This document shows, one piece after another, positions 1-11,425 of a stretch of 64,000 nt of DNA. Position 1 is the first letter of the stretch. The number at the start of each line of letters is the position of its first letter. The position numbers and the translations under genes are program-made. The DNA is from Brassica napus. Its lineage: Eukaryota; Streptophyta; Magnoliopsida; Brassicales; Brassicaceae. The notes beneath the pieces are model-generated. The model searched no databases, was not told the DNA's origin, and saw nothing but the letters and a program-made list of their open reading frames with translations. The stretch is taken from positions 46,714,681 to 46,778,680 of the forward strand of contig NC_063450.1 in the NCBI RefSeq assembly GCF_020379485.1. Direction: 5' to 3'.

Positions 1-510
1 AAATTTTTATTACCACCATTTAAAACTAAACGTGTTAGACCAGATACAGCTCGTTCCGGCAATGATTTATTTTAAATGATAAGTTCAATTTTGTAATACT
101 CTGCAAACATTTAGCTATTCAACACTAAATTTATTTCAATCCCCAAAATCACAGCATGACACGGTACTGCTATGATAATGTGACTAATGTCAGTAGAACA
201 AATTAAGATCGCAAAATGCTATGTCTAGCAAGTCAACGGTTCATTGTTACCTCTACAACTGGACATGAGAGTTCAATTGGAGCTTCTTTTACTCAAACAC
301 ACGTTTTTTCGCGACAATGTCGTGAAGTAATTAATTTTCTCTTATCTTGACAACAAGTTGAGTTAATTCAAACGCAGCCACTTGCTCCAGTTTCTGTACT
401 CTATTAATTACAATTTATATCTTTTAAGGAACATATTGTCTTATCAAGAGACAACATTAACTTCTCACAAGCCTTTTTCTTATCAACTCTCACACGCCTT
501 TTATCCATCG
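1..510. other. AT-rich intergenic DNA
   Basis: I see no credible gene here. The only open frames are short and lack similarity that I recognise. The segment ends at the ATCCATCG copy (503-510) that serves as the left target duplication of the SINE that follows. Confidence 0.5.
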
Positions 511-776
511 TTTTTTTTTTTTTTTTTGCTAAAAAAAAGATTAAATCCGGTTCTATTAAAGACACAGACCTAACCCCCGGGTGGGAGGTGCAACCCACGG
601 ATGGATCCTCTCCCGGGTATTCAAATGGGCCGTAAACATGGACCCATATCCGCGTGGCCACATGTGGAGCTAGTAATTTCGCACTAGAGGAGAATCGATC
701 CCTGGCCTGGACCAACAGGGCAACTCCTCCTCTAGTGGAAACCACTAGGCCACCACGATGTGGTTACCATCCATCC
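511..776 (-). mobile_element. tRNA-derived SINE, minus strand
   Basis: Read on the minus strand, the 5' end carries a polymerase III A-box-like TGGCCTAGTGG and, about 50 bases on, a B-box-like GGATCGATTC, as in tRNA-derived SINEs. The element ends in an A-rich tail, visible as the run of T at 511-527 on the plus strand. ATCCATCG occurs at 503-510 and again at 777-784, which fits a target-site duplication, although the right copy lies in a CATC microsatellite. The long open frame on this strand is a by-product and not a gene. Family assignment within Brassicaceae SINEs is not made. Confidence 0.65.
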
Positions 777-784
777 ATCCATCG

Positions 785-1105
785 TTTTTCTTCCTTTGTT
801 TATTTCAATAATGTGGTTCGAGTTTGGTGGAAGTTGCATTGAGAGTGCATTATTTAACTTCTCTATTGTCGCAATTTTTTTTTTTAAAAGTCCCCACGTT
901 CTTTTCATTATTAACAGTATGGAATTTATGTATATAGTATACAGTAAGTTAGTAACATGTAAGGTTGATGAAGAAATTTAATGAGTGTTATACTGTATAT
1001 TTTTTCGAACTTAGATTAAGAAACTCGTGGGGTCGTGTCCGAAAAGAAAATGAACAATGTCAGTGCCTAAAGGAGTTCTACACTTCTGCAAGGATACAAA
1101 TGGTG
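785..1105. other. non-coding DNA
   Basis: AT-rich sequence with homopolymer T runs. No gene or clear element boundary is visible. Confidence 0.4.
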
Positions 1106-1745
1106 TGTAGGCCGGTGCACGGATTAGATATTCGGGGTTTTGAAGGTATTTGTGATTTGCTTCGTATGTCACGAATATCTAATTTTTGATTTGCTTTGCT
1201 TCGGAAAAAATGCGGATATTTTTTGCGAATATTTACGAATACTTACGGATATCTCATATGTTTTGATTAATACAAATAATCTTAAAAATTTGATACAAAT
1301 TTGTTTTGTAAAATATTTTTTGCATGGTATACATGATAAAAATTAAAAGAAGTAGTGAATCTACATAGTTTGTAAATTGGTTGAACTTAGTTAACTATAA
1401 TAACACAAAACTTAAGAAAAAAATTATAATTGTCATAAATGTGTTCTCTTCCTTTTATGTAATATTTTTATATAAGTAATAATGTGAATAGAATTTATCA
1501 AATCATATGTTACAATAATAATTATATAATATAATCAAGATATACATGTATTTATATATTGCCAGATCGGATCAGATATCCATTTCCCAAAATTTTAATA
1601 TTTGTGATTTGCTTTGATTTTAACGGATATTGATTTTTAGTATTTGCTTTGCTTCGAAAGTTTACGGATATCAAGAATTTTCGGATCGAATCGAAACGAA
1701 TAACGAATCGAATCAAATTTAACGGATAACATGTCTAGCCCTAAT
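1106..1745. repeat. degenerate repeat rich in GGATAT/CGAATA words
   Basis: The two ends contain the same diverged words in repeated and inverted form: TTTGCTTTGCTTCG at about 1190 and about 1648, and many GGATAT, CGAATA and ATATCCG variants. The outer edges (GGCCGGTGCACGG at the left, TAACATGTCTAGCCC at the right) look like the ends of an old non-autonomous transposon, but I cannot define a target duplication or a clean terminal repeat. Confidence 0.4.
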
Positions 1746-2850
1746 GGTGCGACCGTTTTAGGACCCAATTCCATGTTTGATAATTAAATATCCAATTTAT
1801 ACACATATATGTGAGAAATGTCTTTAAATAATACGAAAATAAAATTTTGTTTCAATAATAGCACTCAGTAAAGAATAAAAATAAAAATATTCTCATATTT
1901 ATAACTATATGATTAATTAAATATATTAAATCAAAAAATCAAAACATGTAAAAATAAATTATATAATAGATATATTTTAAATTTGAGTTTAAAATTTAGT
2001 GATTAATATTTAGGGCTTAGTATTTAGAATTTGAGTTTAGAATTTCATATTTGAATGAATCAGTTTATGATCTGTTTCATTTATATCAATATACTGGATA
2101 TATCCATGAATTTAATATATCCAAAATCTATTATCTTATCCAATAGAAACATAACGGTATCTCAAATTCTTAGCTTTTGTAGTCATACGCCATCAATATT
2201 ATTAAAATTAAAATATTTTTTCGTATTGTTTAGATACACGAATAGCAGCAGTATAAATAAAAATTGTTTGGATACATAAATAGCAGTATAAAAAAAAGTA
2301 TATGTATTTTTAGTAATTTCATTAATATAATTACATTAATTATTTTTCCATATTTTGCTTTGTTTAACAATTTTATTAATTAATTATCTTAACAATACAT
2401 CACATCATTAATTATATTATTGTAGTAATAATAGTGCAGATTTGCATTTATTAATTAATCAACATTAAATTTGTGCCAATAAAAAAATAAAAACAAATAA
2501 AAAAATAACTGGGTTTTGCATATGGTTAAACGTTTGGTTTAGTTTGTTTAACTAAAACTTTATTTTTAATTTTAGTTTAAATTGATGAAAAATTATGTAG
2601 TCAAAAACATAATTCAAAAACATATTTTTGTGAATGAAATAATAACTTAAATCAAAATAATAAAAATATATTACATTTATTGTCACTTAATTTTTCACTT
2701 CATATAATTAGTTTACTAAATACAAGACTATTTTTATTTCACTTAATTTAGCCAAAACACATAGAAATAATTCTTTGTATTAGTTTATAAAATCAGTTAA
2801 GCATGAACATTAGCTATCAGTTTAAGTACAGGTTGTTCTTTTCAGCTATT
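1746..2850. other. AT-rich intergenic DNA
   Basis: Very AT-rich with many simple A/T runs. No coding signal, RNA gene or defined repeat is visible. Confidence 0.45.
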
Positions 2851-3430
2851 TTTTTTTTTTTGAAATTGGGCTCTGCTTGAATATTATAAATTTATGTGTG
2901 GGTTTTTAGTCGAGTATTTCTAGGTTTGGATAAGTTCGGTTCTGATGTATAGGAACTTAAAAATATCTAAATAACAAATATATATGAACCGAGTTCGGAT
3001 ATTTATACCAAAAATAACCATATTACCCGATTTGGTCCAGGTCTTTTGAATACAATTAGTTATATTACGACACATCTAAAATATATGACACTAATATATG
3101 AAAAAAAAATATCAATGTATAAAAATGTAAAAACCAATGTCCTCGCAAGTCTATAGTTAATATTAAACCGGCCAACTTCTTCTGACTCGTGGTATTCTTT
3201 TAAAAAAAAAATCTGATAAATTGTGGATATATTTAGGCTTCGAATGTTTACAACCGCCCCGCCCCGCACCGCAGTTAACAGTAACAAAAATCTCTACATA
3301 TACTATATATCTATACGTTTTTATAAATGTTAAAACCGCACCGCAGTTGAACCGCTTGTCCCGCACCGCTCAAACCACAGTAACCAAAGCACCTTGGTCA
3401 TTTCCCAAAGCACCTTGCTTTTATAAGCTC
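2851..3430. repeat. old repeat with CCGCACCGC clusters
   Basis: Clusters of CCGC words occur at 3245-3275 (CCGCCCCGCCCCGCACCGC) and 3335-3370, separated by AT-rich sequence. A poly-T stretch begins near 2851. Such CCGCACCGC-containing tracts are common in dispersed Brassicaceae repeats. No boundaries or coding capacity can be supported. Confidence 0.35.
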
Positions 3431-3530
3431 TGAATCAAACAGTTATTTGGTTCTGTGCCATCCTCAATAAATGACCCTATTTGTTAATACTATAGTACTC
3501 CATATGTGAACCAAAAGGAAAAAAAAAACC

Positions 3531-3539
3531 TTATATAAA
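3531..3539 (+). promoter_or_regulatory. TATA box of the GDSL gene
   Basis: TTATATAAA lies about 180 bp upstream of the ATG at 3715, in a stretch followed by pyrimidine-rich leader sequence. It is placed by inspection only. Confidence 0.5.
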
Positions 3540-3714
3540 CCTTGCTTCTTTAACTTCCATCTATCTTTCTATTTCATACTCACCTCCCTTATTTAAACTT
3601 TTTTCATAGAAAATAATAATAGTATCCGTCTTTGGTTCTTCACACAAAGGGTCCCTTTTTTCTAGCTGTTATTTTCACGGGGAAAGTCAATTTAAAACCG
3701 AAAACAGATCAGCA

Positions 3715-5622
3715 ATGCCGTTGCTTGTTTATCTTTCGCAAGTTATAGCATTGTCGATCTTGTTCATCCCTGAGGTGTGTCTCGCCGGTAAAAACATTCC
3801 GGCAAGTTTTGTGTTCGGAGATTCATTAGTGGATGCCGGAAACAACAACTATTTAACCACATTATCAAAGGCTAACTATGATCCTAATGGGATTGATTTT
3901 GGATCGGCTACAGGAAGATTCACCAACGGAAGAACCATCGTCGATATCGTAAGTAAGTAAATTATTTAGTTGTCTTAATAATCTTTTTTTACCTCTTACG
4001 AAAAGTATTCTAACACGTCTGCATGCAGAGTGAAAGCCGCAATAATAATTATCGTATTTAATGGCAAAACTCTATACTTTGACCTCTTTATGAAACAAAA
4101 CAACGTTAAGAAGTTACTATTTAAAACAAAAAATTTGTTCAAATCAACGAACGAAGCTAGTGACGTTTTGTTTGATTTAGAAAATTTTGTTCAAATCAAC
4201 TTGTATTCAGACTTGAATTCCCGTTTGACGGGTAGTTAAATATAGTACTATTTAAAAAAAAAAAAAAAAACAAAACAACGTTAAGAAGTTAGAACGAATC
4301 AAATGTGTTTCGAACTGTTTAATCCGGTTTTATTACATTTATATACATAGACCGGTTATGACACTCTCGCGTGCAACGTTTAAAAATTCTTTACATTTTG
4401 GACCTGTTCTTCCAAACCACCAGTCACTGAAATCAAATTCTAGTTAAGTGTTTGCGTTTTAGTTTGATCAAAACAAATACTAAACCGGTAATTTTGAAAA
4501 CCGCAGTTCAGGCATTAGGTTCCGATGAACTAACTTCACCGAACTTAGCACCCACGACAAGAGGATCCCTCGTTCTCAAAGGCGTAAATTATGCTTCCGG
4601 CGGAAGTGGAATTCTTAACTCCACCGGAAAATTATTTGTAAGCACATTTTTAAAAGAATATTATAATTCAAAACATTTTATTTGCAGTTATGGTTACAAA
4701 CAAAGAATCATTACAGGGCGACCGAATAAATGTGGATGCACAACTAGACAACTTTGCAACCACGAGACAAGACATCATTTCTTGGATCGGTGAATCCGCG
4801 GCAGCTAAATTATTCCGGTCAGCAATTTTCTCGGTTACAACCGGTTCTAACGATCTAATCAACAATTATTTCACTCCGGTCGTATCAAATCTTGAACGGA
4901 AAGTCGTGCCTCCAGAAGACTTTGTTGATACAATGATCTCAAGATTCAGATTACAGCTCACCGTATGTCTCTTCTCTATGAACTAAACCAATTAAGTGGC
5001 TGGCCAAACTAATTACTAGTATATGGTTTTGTAGAGATTGTACCAGTTGGGCGCAAGGAAAATCGTGGTGATTAATGTAGGTCCGGTTGGTTGTATACCT
5101 TTTTCGAGAGAGTCTGATCCAACGGCAGGAAATGAATGCTCGGTGGAACCTAATGAAGTGGCACAAATGTATAATCTCCAGCTTAAGACTGTCGTGGATG
5201 ATTTAAACTCTAATCTACAAGGTTCAAGATTTGTCTACGCAGATGTTTTTCGCATTGTTTATGATATCATCCAAAACTATGGATCTTACGGTGAGTAAAT
5301 ACTTATAATCATTCTCTTAACAATTAATGCTATTCAAAATATTATTTCGAATTTTTAACTTATAGTTTTCATATATTTTTGTGTAGGTTTTGAGAGTGAG
5401 AAGGTTCCGTGTTGTTCGTTAGCTGGGAAGGTAGGTGGGCTGATTCCATGTGGACCATCTTCCAAAGTATGTGTGGATCGTTCCAAATACGTATTTTGGG
5501 ATCCTTACCATCCTACAGAAGCTGCTAACATCATCATCGCCCGGCGTCTCCTCTCCGGCGATACCTCTGATATTTTCCCGATTAATATCCGGCAACTCGC
5601 TAACCTTAAGCTAAACACATAA
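3715..5622 (+). CDS. GDSL esterase/lipase, At4g16230-like
   Basis: Five exons: 3715-3952, 4507-4637, 4717-4962, 5035-5290, 5387-5622, giving 368 residues in one frame. The second of two overlapping donors in exon 1 (GTAAGTAA at 3953) is chosen because it keeps the frame and yields VIQALGSDE. Residues 1-24 are a hydrophobic secretion signal. Block [14 protein letters not shown] carries the catalytic Ser37. [11 protein letters not shown] supplies the Gly block and [11 protein letters not shown] the Asn block. Near the C-terminus, [10 protein letters not shown] supplies the catalytic Asp and His. The product should be a secreted SGNH hydrolase acting on ester or acyl substrates that cannot be predicted from sequence. 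From memory it is near-identical to Arabidopsis At4g16230. All catalytic blocks are intact, so it is probably functional. Confidence 0.9.
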
Positions 5623-5944
5623 ATCTTGAAGATAAAAGCCCATGTAGATGGGGTTGGCCCGGGTAGCTATTGGGGTTTGCATTTTGATCTAGTTAATTTT
5701 TTGTTTGTTTTAATATTTTGTCTAATCTCTCAAAGAAATTAGAAGCGCGATTAATGTTGTTGGCTTTCCATTGTTTCACTAAATCTTCTCAGCATCTAAG
5801 AGCACCTTTAACGGTTATATACCGTAATAGTTTCTTAAAAAATAAAATTATTACTATTTTATTTGCATGTCCATGCTCAATTTTTTTTTCTGAAAATTAA
5901 TACTTTAATTTACTGACAACTGTAGAATTTATTCTACATAATAT
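5623..5944. other. 3' flank of the GDSL gene
   Basis: Presumed 3' UTR followed by AT-rich DNA. AAGAGCACCTTTAACGG near 5808 resembles a MITE end, but no partner was confirmed. Confidence 0.4.
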
Positions 5945-6626
5945 CTAAAGAAACGTAAAAGATTTATCTTTGTTCTCTCTCTTACTTTTTGATTAATTTT
6001 ATTTTTTAAATGATGAAAATTTGGGAAAGAATTTTAAAGGAGAAATCTCTTAAAATAAACGTAAAAGATATATTTATGGTTAATTTAAAGAGCTTCGATG
6101 GATTCATTGAAGTCTTTATTCTGAGCTTATTGCAATATCACTCACTTAGGAAGCAGTTTTCGGTGGATTCACCGGATCTGTTATCGTTTTCATCATCCTC
6201 CTTGGTCGAGGATAGAATCTTACAATCATACCTCCATTCTATGAACGGAGATGTTCTTTCGGATTCTTTTCCGAGTTATTGTTTCAGCTTACTCGCCGGT
6301 TTGTTTCCTTGCGTAGCGGTCTGTACGGGGCCAGAAAGTGCAATCAAGATTACTTTGGTTTTTCTTGTTGGTGAGGGTTGTCTCTCAACGTCACTTGTGA
6401 CTAAATCTCAGCTATCCGACTTTGCCGGAAATGCTTTATCGACGCATTAAAGCCATGTCTCGAATTCGCTGTCAACTTCATATGAAGACTTATTATGTTT
6501 AATTGCTTTTTTTGTTGTAGTTTATGGTTTGTCTTCAAGAGGATGTTTAATTTCCTCTTGTTATTGTAGTCGTCAAGTTTGAGTTTAATGAAAGTTGTGT
6601 TTCAAAAAAAAAAAAAACTAAAGAAA
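5945..6626 (+). mobile_element. short poly-A retroposon, copy A
   Basis: CTAAAGAAA occurs at 5945-5953 and again at 6618-6626, directly after an A-run (6604-6617), as expected for a target duplication made by a poly-A retroposon inserted on the plus strand. The body is clearly related to the minus-strand element at 21359-22048: both share a GGTGGNTTYACNGG segment, a CGGGGCC segment, an ACGTCACTT segment and the tail TTTAATGAAAGTKGTGTT just before poly-A. The 146-codon open frame at 6010-6450 matches no family I know and is not conserved in copy B. It could be a truncated LINE or a non-autonomous retroposon of the Sadhu type. The latter is inference. Confidence 0.65.
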
Positions 6627-6635
6627 TAAAAAATA
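6627..6635. repeat. left 9-bp target duplication of the MULE
   Basis: TAAAAAATA here is repeated exactly at 15726-15734. Nine-base duplications are typical of Mutator-like elements. Confidence 0.9.
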
Positions 6636-6675
6636 GGGAGAATTGCCAAGTGTGACTCAAAACTTGGAGTCAAAC
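6636..6675 (+). repeat. left terminal inverted repeat of the MULE
   Basis: Begins GGGAGAATTGCCAAG and continues into GTGACTCAAAACTTGGAGTC, which is matched in inverse orientation at the right end. The outermost 15 bases are less conserved than the inner 24. Confidence 0.85.
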
Positions 6676-6794
6676 CCAAAACAATACCCCAATTTGGGTC
6701 AAAGGCAAAAGTAACCTAAAAGGCTATTGAAATTACAACTATCCCTTTGTGACCAAACAAAAAAAGGAATTTTTTTTACGTTTCTACCCCTCGC

Positions 6795-6910
6795 AAGTCG
6801 TCTGTTTAGACGACTTGAAAATAAGTCGTCCAGACGACTTAACTGAAAGTCGTCTGTTTAGACGACTTGAAAATAAGTCGTCCAGACGACTTAACTGAAA
6901 GTCGTCTGGA
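6795..6910. repeat. 52-bp tandem repeat built from GTCGTC palindromes
   Basis: Two complete 52-bp copies (GTCG words at 6797 and 6849) and the start of a third at 6901. Each copy contains AAGTCGTCTG-TTTA-GACGACTT and AAGTCGTCCAGACGACTT, so every copy can fold on itself. It lies about 120 bp inside the left element end. Confidence 0.85.
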
Positions 6911-7604
6911 CAGTTAGTCTTAAACATAATTTAAAAATTTTGTAAAAAATATTTTGATAAGTGAAAAAATGGGAATTATGTAATTAACATATGTCTTAGG
7001 AGGTATAAATTAAGATATAACAAATTTCAATTGTTTTCAGCATAGATGAGTGAAAGTAGTGAGTCATGATATTCTTTAGTTTATGTTTCATCAACATATG
7101 TTGTAGTATTGTATGTGTTCTTAGGGTTAGATTTTGGAAAGCATTAAAACCGTTTTTGAAATTTTTTAAAATTACTTATGCGTGTTCATTTCTGTGTATA
7201 GTAAACACTATTTAAGTATAATTTGATTTTATAACGTGGTTAGTTAGTTAATCTAGTCATTTTAGTTTAGGGGTTCATTTTAGGGTCTAGGACGACTTAA
7301 TATTTTGTCGTCTGAAAACAGACGACTAAATATTAAGTCATCTATTGTACATTATCAGCCATAATAAGTCGTCTTAACCGGACCAAACCTTAAAGTTTAC
7401 CAATGTACTTTTAAAGCTAACCGGATTATTTACCCAATATATAAGGTGATTTTTTCCTTTTTTGTTTCATTTTTCGCGAAATTCAGAAACCCTAACAGTT
7501 CTCTCTCAAAGGCGATTTCGAATTCCCACGATTTCCGAACAAACCATCGTTCTCAACGTCGGCTATCTATCTCACTTCATTCTCACTGTTGTCGCCGCAG
7601 CTTC

Positions 7605-7850
7605 TTCTAACCCTAGCGCCGCCGATTCCTCTAAACCCTAGCGCCGCCGATTCCTCTAAACCCTAGCGCCGCCGCTTCCACTATTTCCGAACAAACCGTC
7701 GCCCTCGCCACCGTGGTCACCAACGTTCTCACCGCCGCTTCCTCTAAACACTAGCGCCGCCGCTTCTTCTAAACCCTAGCGCCGCCGCTTCTTCTCTGTA
7801 AACCTTAGCGCCGTTTCTCTGTAAACCCTAACGCCGCTAAGTCATCAATC
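7605..7850 (+). repeat. 25-bp CCCTAGCGCCGCCG leader repeats
   Basis: CCCTAGCGCCGCCGATTCC starts at 7611, 7636 and 7661 with a 25-bp period, then recurs in diverged form to about 7840. Several copies are joined to AAACCCTA (a telo-box-like word). The tract lies in the presumed 5' leader of the ULP1-like gene. Confidence 0.75.
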
Positions 7851-7938
7851 TCGAGGAAAAGATGAACTTAAAACGTTGTCTCTATCAATTTACTCATTCT
7901 CACCGTTTCACGTTTATTTTTTCAGATCTATAACCGCA

Positions 7939-10900
7939 ATGACGAGTACTCCAACTCCTTCTGCGACTGGAAGACTTGTAAGTAATTTAAGTCGTCTGGA
8001 AAGTCTTCCAACTGGACGACTTAGTAGATGACTTAAATATAAGTCGTCCATTTGGAAGACTTTCCAGACGACTTAATTATAAGTCGTCTACTAAGTCGTC
8101 TGGACTTTTATTGTTGTCTTTGATTATTTTGCAGACAAAAAGGATGGATATTCCAGAACTCCCCCGTATGTTATACACATCAGGGGAAGAGCCAGAAGCC
8201 CACAATAGCATTTCGTATCATACGGATAACAGCAAGTTGCATACTGCTCTTAGGGAAGCTCTTACTGATGACGAATTTGAAGAGTTGAAGGAGTCGAGTT
8301 TGGGAGTTTTCATCAAGTTCAAGGACCAGGGATTTGGTTGGGCTTCAAGGCTGGTTCACTACATGCTCAGTTTCAAGCTGGACATTAAGAAGAAGTATGA
8401 GATGTGGTCTCTCGTTGGTCCAGAACCTTTGAGGTTTTCACTGTTAGAGTTTGAAAACCTCACTGGTCTAAACTGCGAGTACATCGAGGACCTTGAGACA
8501 CCAAAATGTGACGTTACCCAAGAGATGGTTTCTTTCTGGGGGATGCTGGGAGTTCATCTGGAAGCTGGGCCAACTACTGATCAGATAATATCAGCACTGA
8601 ACAGATGCGGGGATTGGTCCAGGGAAGATCGCAAGCGGCTCGCGTACCTCTCCATCTTCACTGGATTCATTGAAGGGAGAAAGTTTTCAACCGCTACACG
8701 ATCTACTCTGGCAAGGCTAGTGATGGATTTAGAACGGTTTGAGAATTATCCATGGGGGAGAGTCGCGTTTAAGGTGCTGATGGACTCTTTGTGGAACAAA
8801 GAAATTACTGGCTGTTACACCGTGGATGGGTTTATACAAGTTCATCAGGTCTGTGCGTACACAGCTATGCCGGAATTGGGTGCTAGTATTGGTGGTCCCA
8901 GAGCAGACAGTCCGTCTCCACCGATACTGGCTTACGAGGGCAGCAGAGGCCGCAGATCAATGAAAGCTGCTATCTTGAGTCAGGTATTTACTTCAATCCA
9001 AAAGACTGCGCAGACGACTTATAATAAGTCGTCTGGAAGGTCGTCCAGCTGGACGACTTATCTAACTCGATTCTTCTATTTACTGCAGACCCGCGTGATC
9101 AACTTTGTTGAGAAGGACATTAGTGAAATGTGGCCAAAATGGGACTCTGATGTTGAGGACCTGCCCGCGGAGAACATCATTAAAGTCATGTATGAGCGGA
9201 GACCGTGGAAGTGGACCATGGATTGCTGGGAAGTCACTGGTACTAAAGTCTATACAAAACCTAAGGTTGTGACTCCATCGAAGAAAGCCAAAGAGATGGT
9301 TGTGTTGGAGGAGGAGGAGGAGGAGGAAGACAATCCAAGACCTCGGAAGAAAGCTCGTAAAGAGGCTCCTAAAGTGGCTAGTGAAGAGGCTAGAGAAGAG
9401 GCTAGAGGGGTGACCAGAGAGGATTTGGAAATTATGTTCAAGGGCGTAGCTGACTGCATGAAAGAAGGGTTTAAGAAGTGCATGAGGGAGATTAGGAAGT
9501 TGTCCGATAGATTGGAAGCTGTGGAGAAGAAGGTTGGTGTCACCAATCAGGCTACCCCTCCACCTCTAACCAATCAGGCTACCCCTCAAGATAAACAGCC
9601 TACCCCTCTTGCCAAAGAAACCGGGGGTAGTAACAAACAGGCTACCCCTCATGCCAATGAAACCGTGGTTAGTAACCAGCCTCCTCCTCATCAAACCAAA
9701 CAGCAGCCTCCTCCTCCTCAAAAGAAACAGCCTCCTCCTCCTCCTCCTCAAAAGAAACAGCCTCCTCCTCAAAAGAAACAGCCTCCTCAAATCAAAGAGG
9801 TTAGTATCAAATCCAGGGTTAACTAGTTGTCCAGACGACTGTAAAAGTTGTCTGGACGACTAGTTGACCCTGGACGACTTAAACGTAAGTTGTCTGGACG
9901 ACTAGTTGACCACGGAAGACTTAATTTTAAGTCGTCCAGGGTCAACTAGTCGTCCAGACGATTTATATTTAAGTCGTCCAGGGTCAACTAGTCGTCCAGA
10001 CAACTTTTATTTAAGTCGTCCAGACAACTTTTATTTAAGTCGTCCAGGGTTAACTTGTGTGCAACTTTTATTGCAGAGATGGTTGCCGGAGGATACAGCA
10101 ACCGAGGCGAACTCGGTATATAAGATCTTGCCGGAGGATAAAGCAGATGGTGTCACCTCCAAACAACCGAGCCTCGCTTCCACCGAGCCAAGCGATCCAG
10201 TTTCAGAACCGAGCCTGGTTGTATTGGACAAGCGTGCAAAGAGTAAACGAGCGAAGAAACCTGCTCCCACTGTGAGATCTCCTTATACGGCAGAGAAAAA
10301 AAAAGATAAAGTGGCAGCCTATAATCCATTTCCGCCAGTAAACAAAGATAAGTTGAAGGAACTCGCTGATTGGTTGAAAACTGATCCGTAAGTGATTGCT
10401 TTACCCATAATAGCTTGATTTAGTCGTCCAAAACTGATTGCTTTTTTGTTTGCAGTCATTATTCAACTAAGACCGAGGACAAACCACGTACATCACCAAC
10501 AAGGTGGTACCACTTCCTCCAGACAGCCAGAGGATGGCTGGAAGACTGCGTAAGTCTTCTGCACACGATTTAAGTCGTCTACAAAGTCGTCCAAGTAGAC
10601 TACTTTCCAGACGTCTTAAAGATAAATCGTCTGGAAAGTCGTCTACTTGGACGACCACGTAGACGACTTATATTTAAGTCGTCTGGTAACTTCTAACTTG
10701 TTATATTTAATATGCAGCATATAGATGCTTGGATTAATGTGCTAAGGCAGAGGTATCAAGAGAACCCACAAGCTTTCAGGAGCGAGCGAATGTGCTTCCT
10801 GGATCACAACTTTTCCCAGTCTTGGAGAGAGCAGTATCACCTCTTCAAAACATCGGAACCTGATCACAAAGGTTTAGGAAGAGTTCTACCTGGTGGGGCG

Positions 10901-11425
10901 TCGAATTTTTATGACGGATCAATACCTTCATTTTGCCAATCAAACAAGAAGTGGGGGGAGGACATTGATGATATCTATGCGCCAGTGAACTTGAACGACA
11001 ATCATTGGGTTGCTATTTGGATATCGATCCCTAAGAGGCACATAGTCGTCTGGGACAGCATACCTTCATCTAGTGTACCAGACGCATGGGATGCGATAAT
11101 GGAGCCTTTTCTCCAGATGGTCCCTTATCTGCTTGTTGAGTGCGCAGCCACCGACGAAATACGGGTCAAATACGGGTTGGAGCCATACACATATGAGAGA
11201 CCGCTGAAAGGTGTACCCACGGCCAACAATGGTGATTGTGGCGTGTACGCTGTAAAGTACATTGAATGTCATGCTCTTGGGGTCTCCTTTGACCCTAAAG
11301 ACTTTGCTAGGTGCAACGCGAAGAAAATGAGGGATAATATGGCGGTGGATATATGGAAGGAGCTTGTTGATCAGCATTTGAAAGAAAATGTGGATGGTGA
11401 TAAGTTCGTGGGCATATATGATTAG
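7939..11425 (+). CDS. MULE-borne DUF1985/ULP1-like cysteine protease
   Basis: Six exons join in frame: 7939-7977, 8135-8983, 9089-9799, 10077-10387, 10456-10549, 10718-11425, for 903 residues. The first exon encodes only MTSTPTPSATGRL. An N-terminal DUF1985-like region (FRFSLLEFENLTGL, GWASRLVHYML) is followed by a Glu-rich, basic and then Pro/Gln-rich linker. The C-terminal C48 peptidase fold has His764 (DNHWVAIW), Asp781 (IVVWDS) and Cys842 (NNGDCGVYAV). The usual oxyanion-hole Gln before the Cys is not visible: the sequence reads VPTANNGDCG. Known ULP1 enzymes cleave SUMO or similar tags. The role in transposons is not known. Every intron contains GACGACTT/AAGTCGTC repeats. The intron at 8984-9088 is 105 nt, keeps the frame and has no stop, so its retention would still give protein. 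Confidence 0.85.

Noticed and set aside
404..745. 113-codon minus-strand frame
   Set aside because: It lies within the SINE and reads through its poly-A tail, with no protein features.
6010..6450. 146-codon frame after the GDSL gene
   Set aside because: It falls inside retroposon copy A and is not preserved in copy B.
6790..7000. CRISPR-like array
   Set aside because: The regular GTCGTC repeats are palindromic parts of a plant transposon. No spacers of uniform length and no cas genes are present.
9609..9863. Frames overlapping the Pro/Gln-rich part of the ULP1-like gene
   Set aside because: They are alternate-frame readings of the CCT/AAA repeat tract in a well-supported exon.
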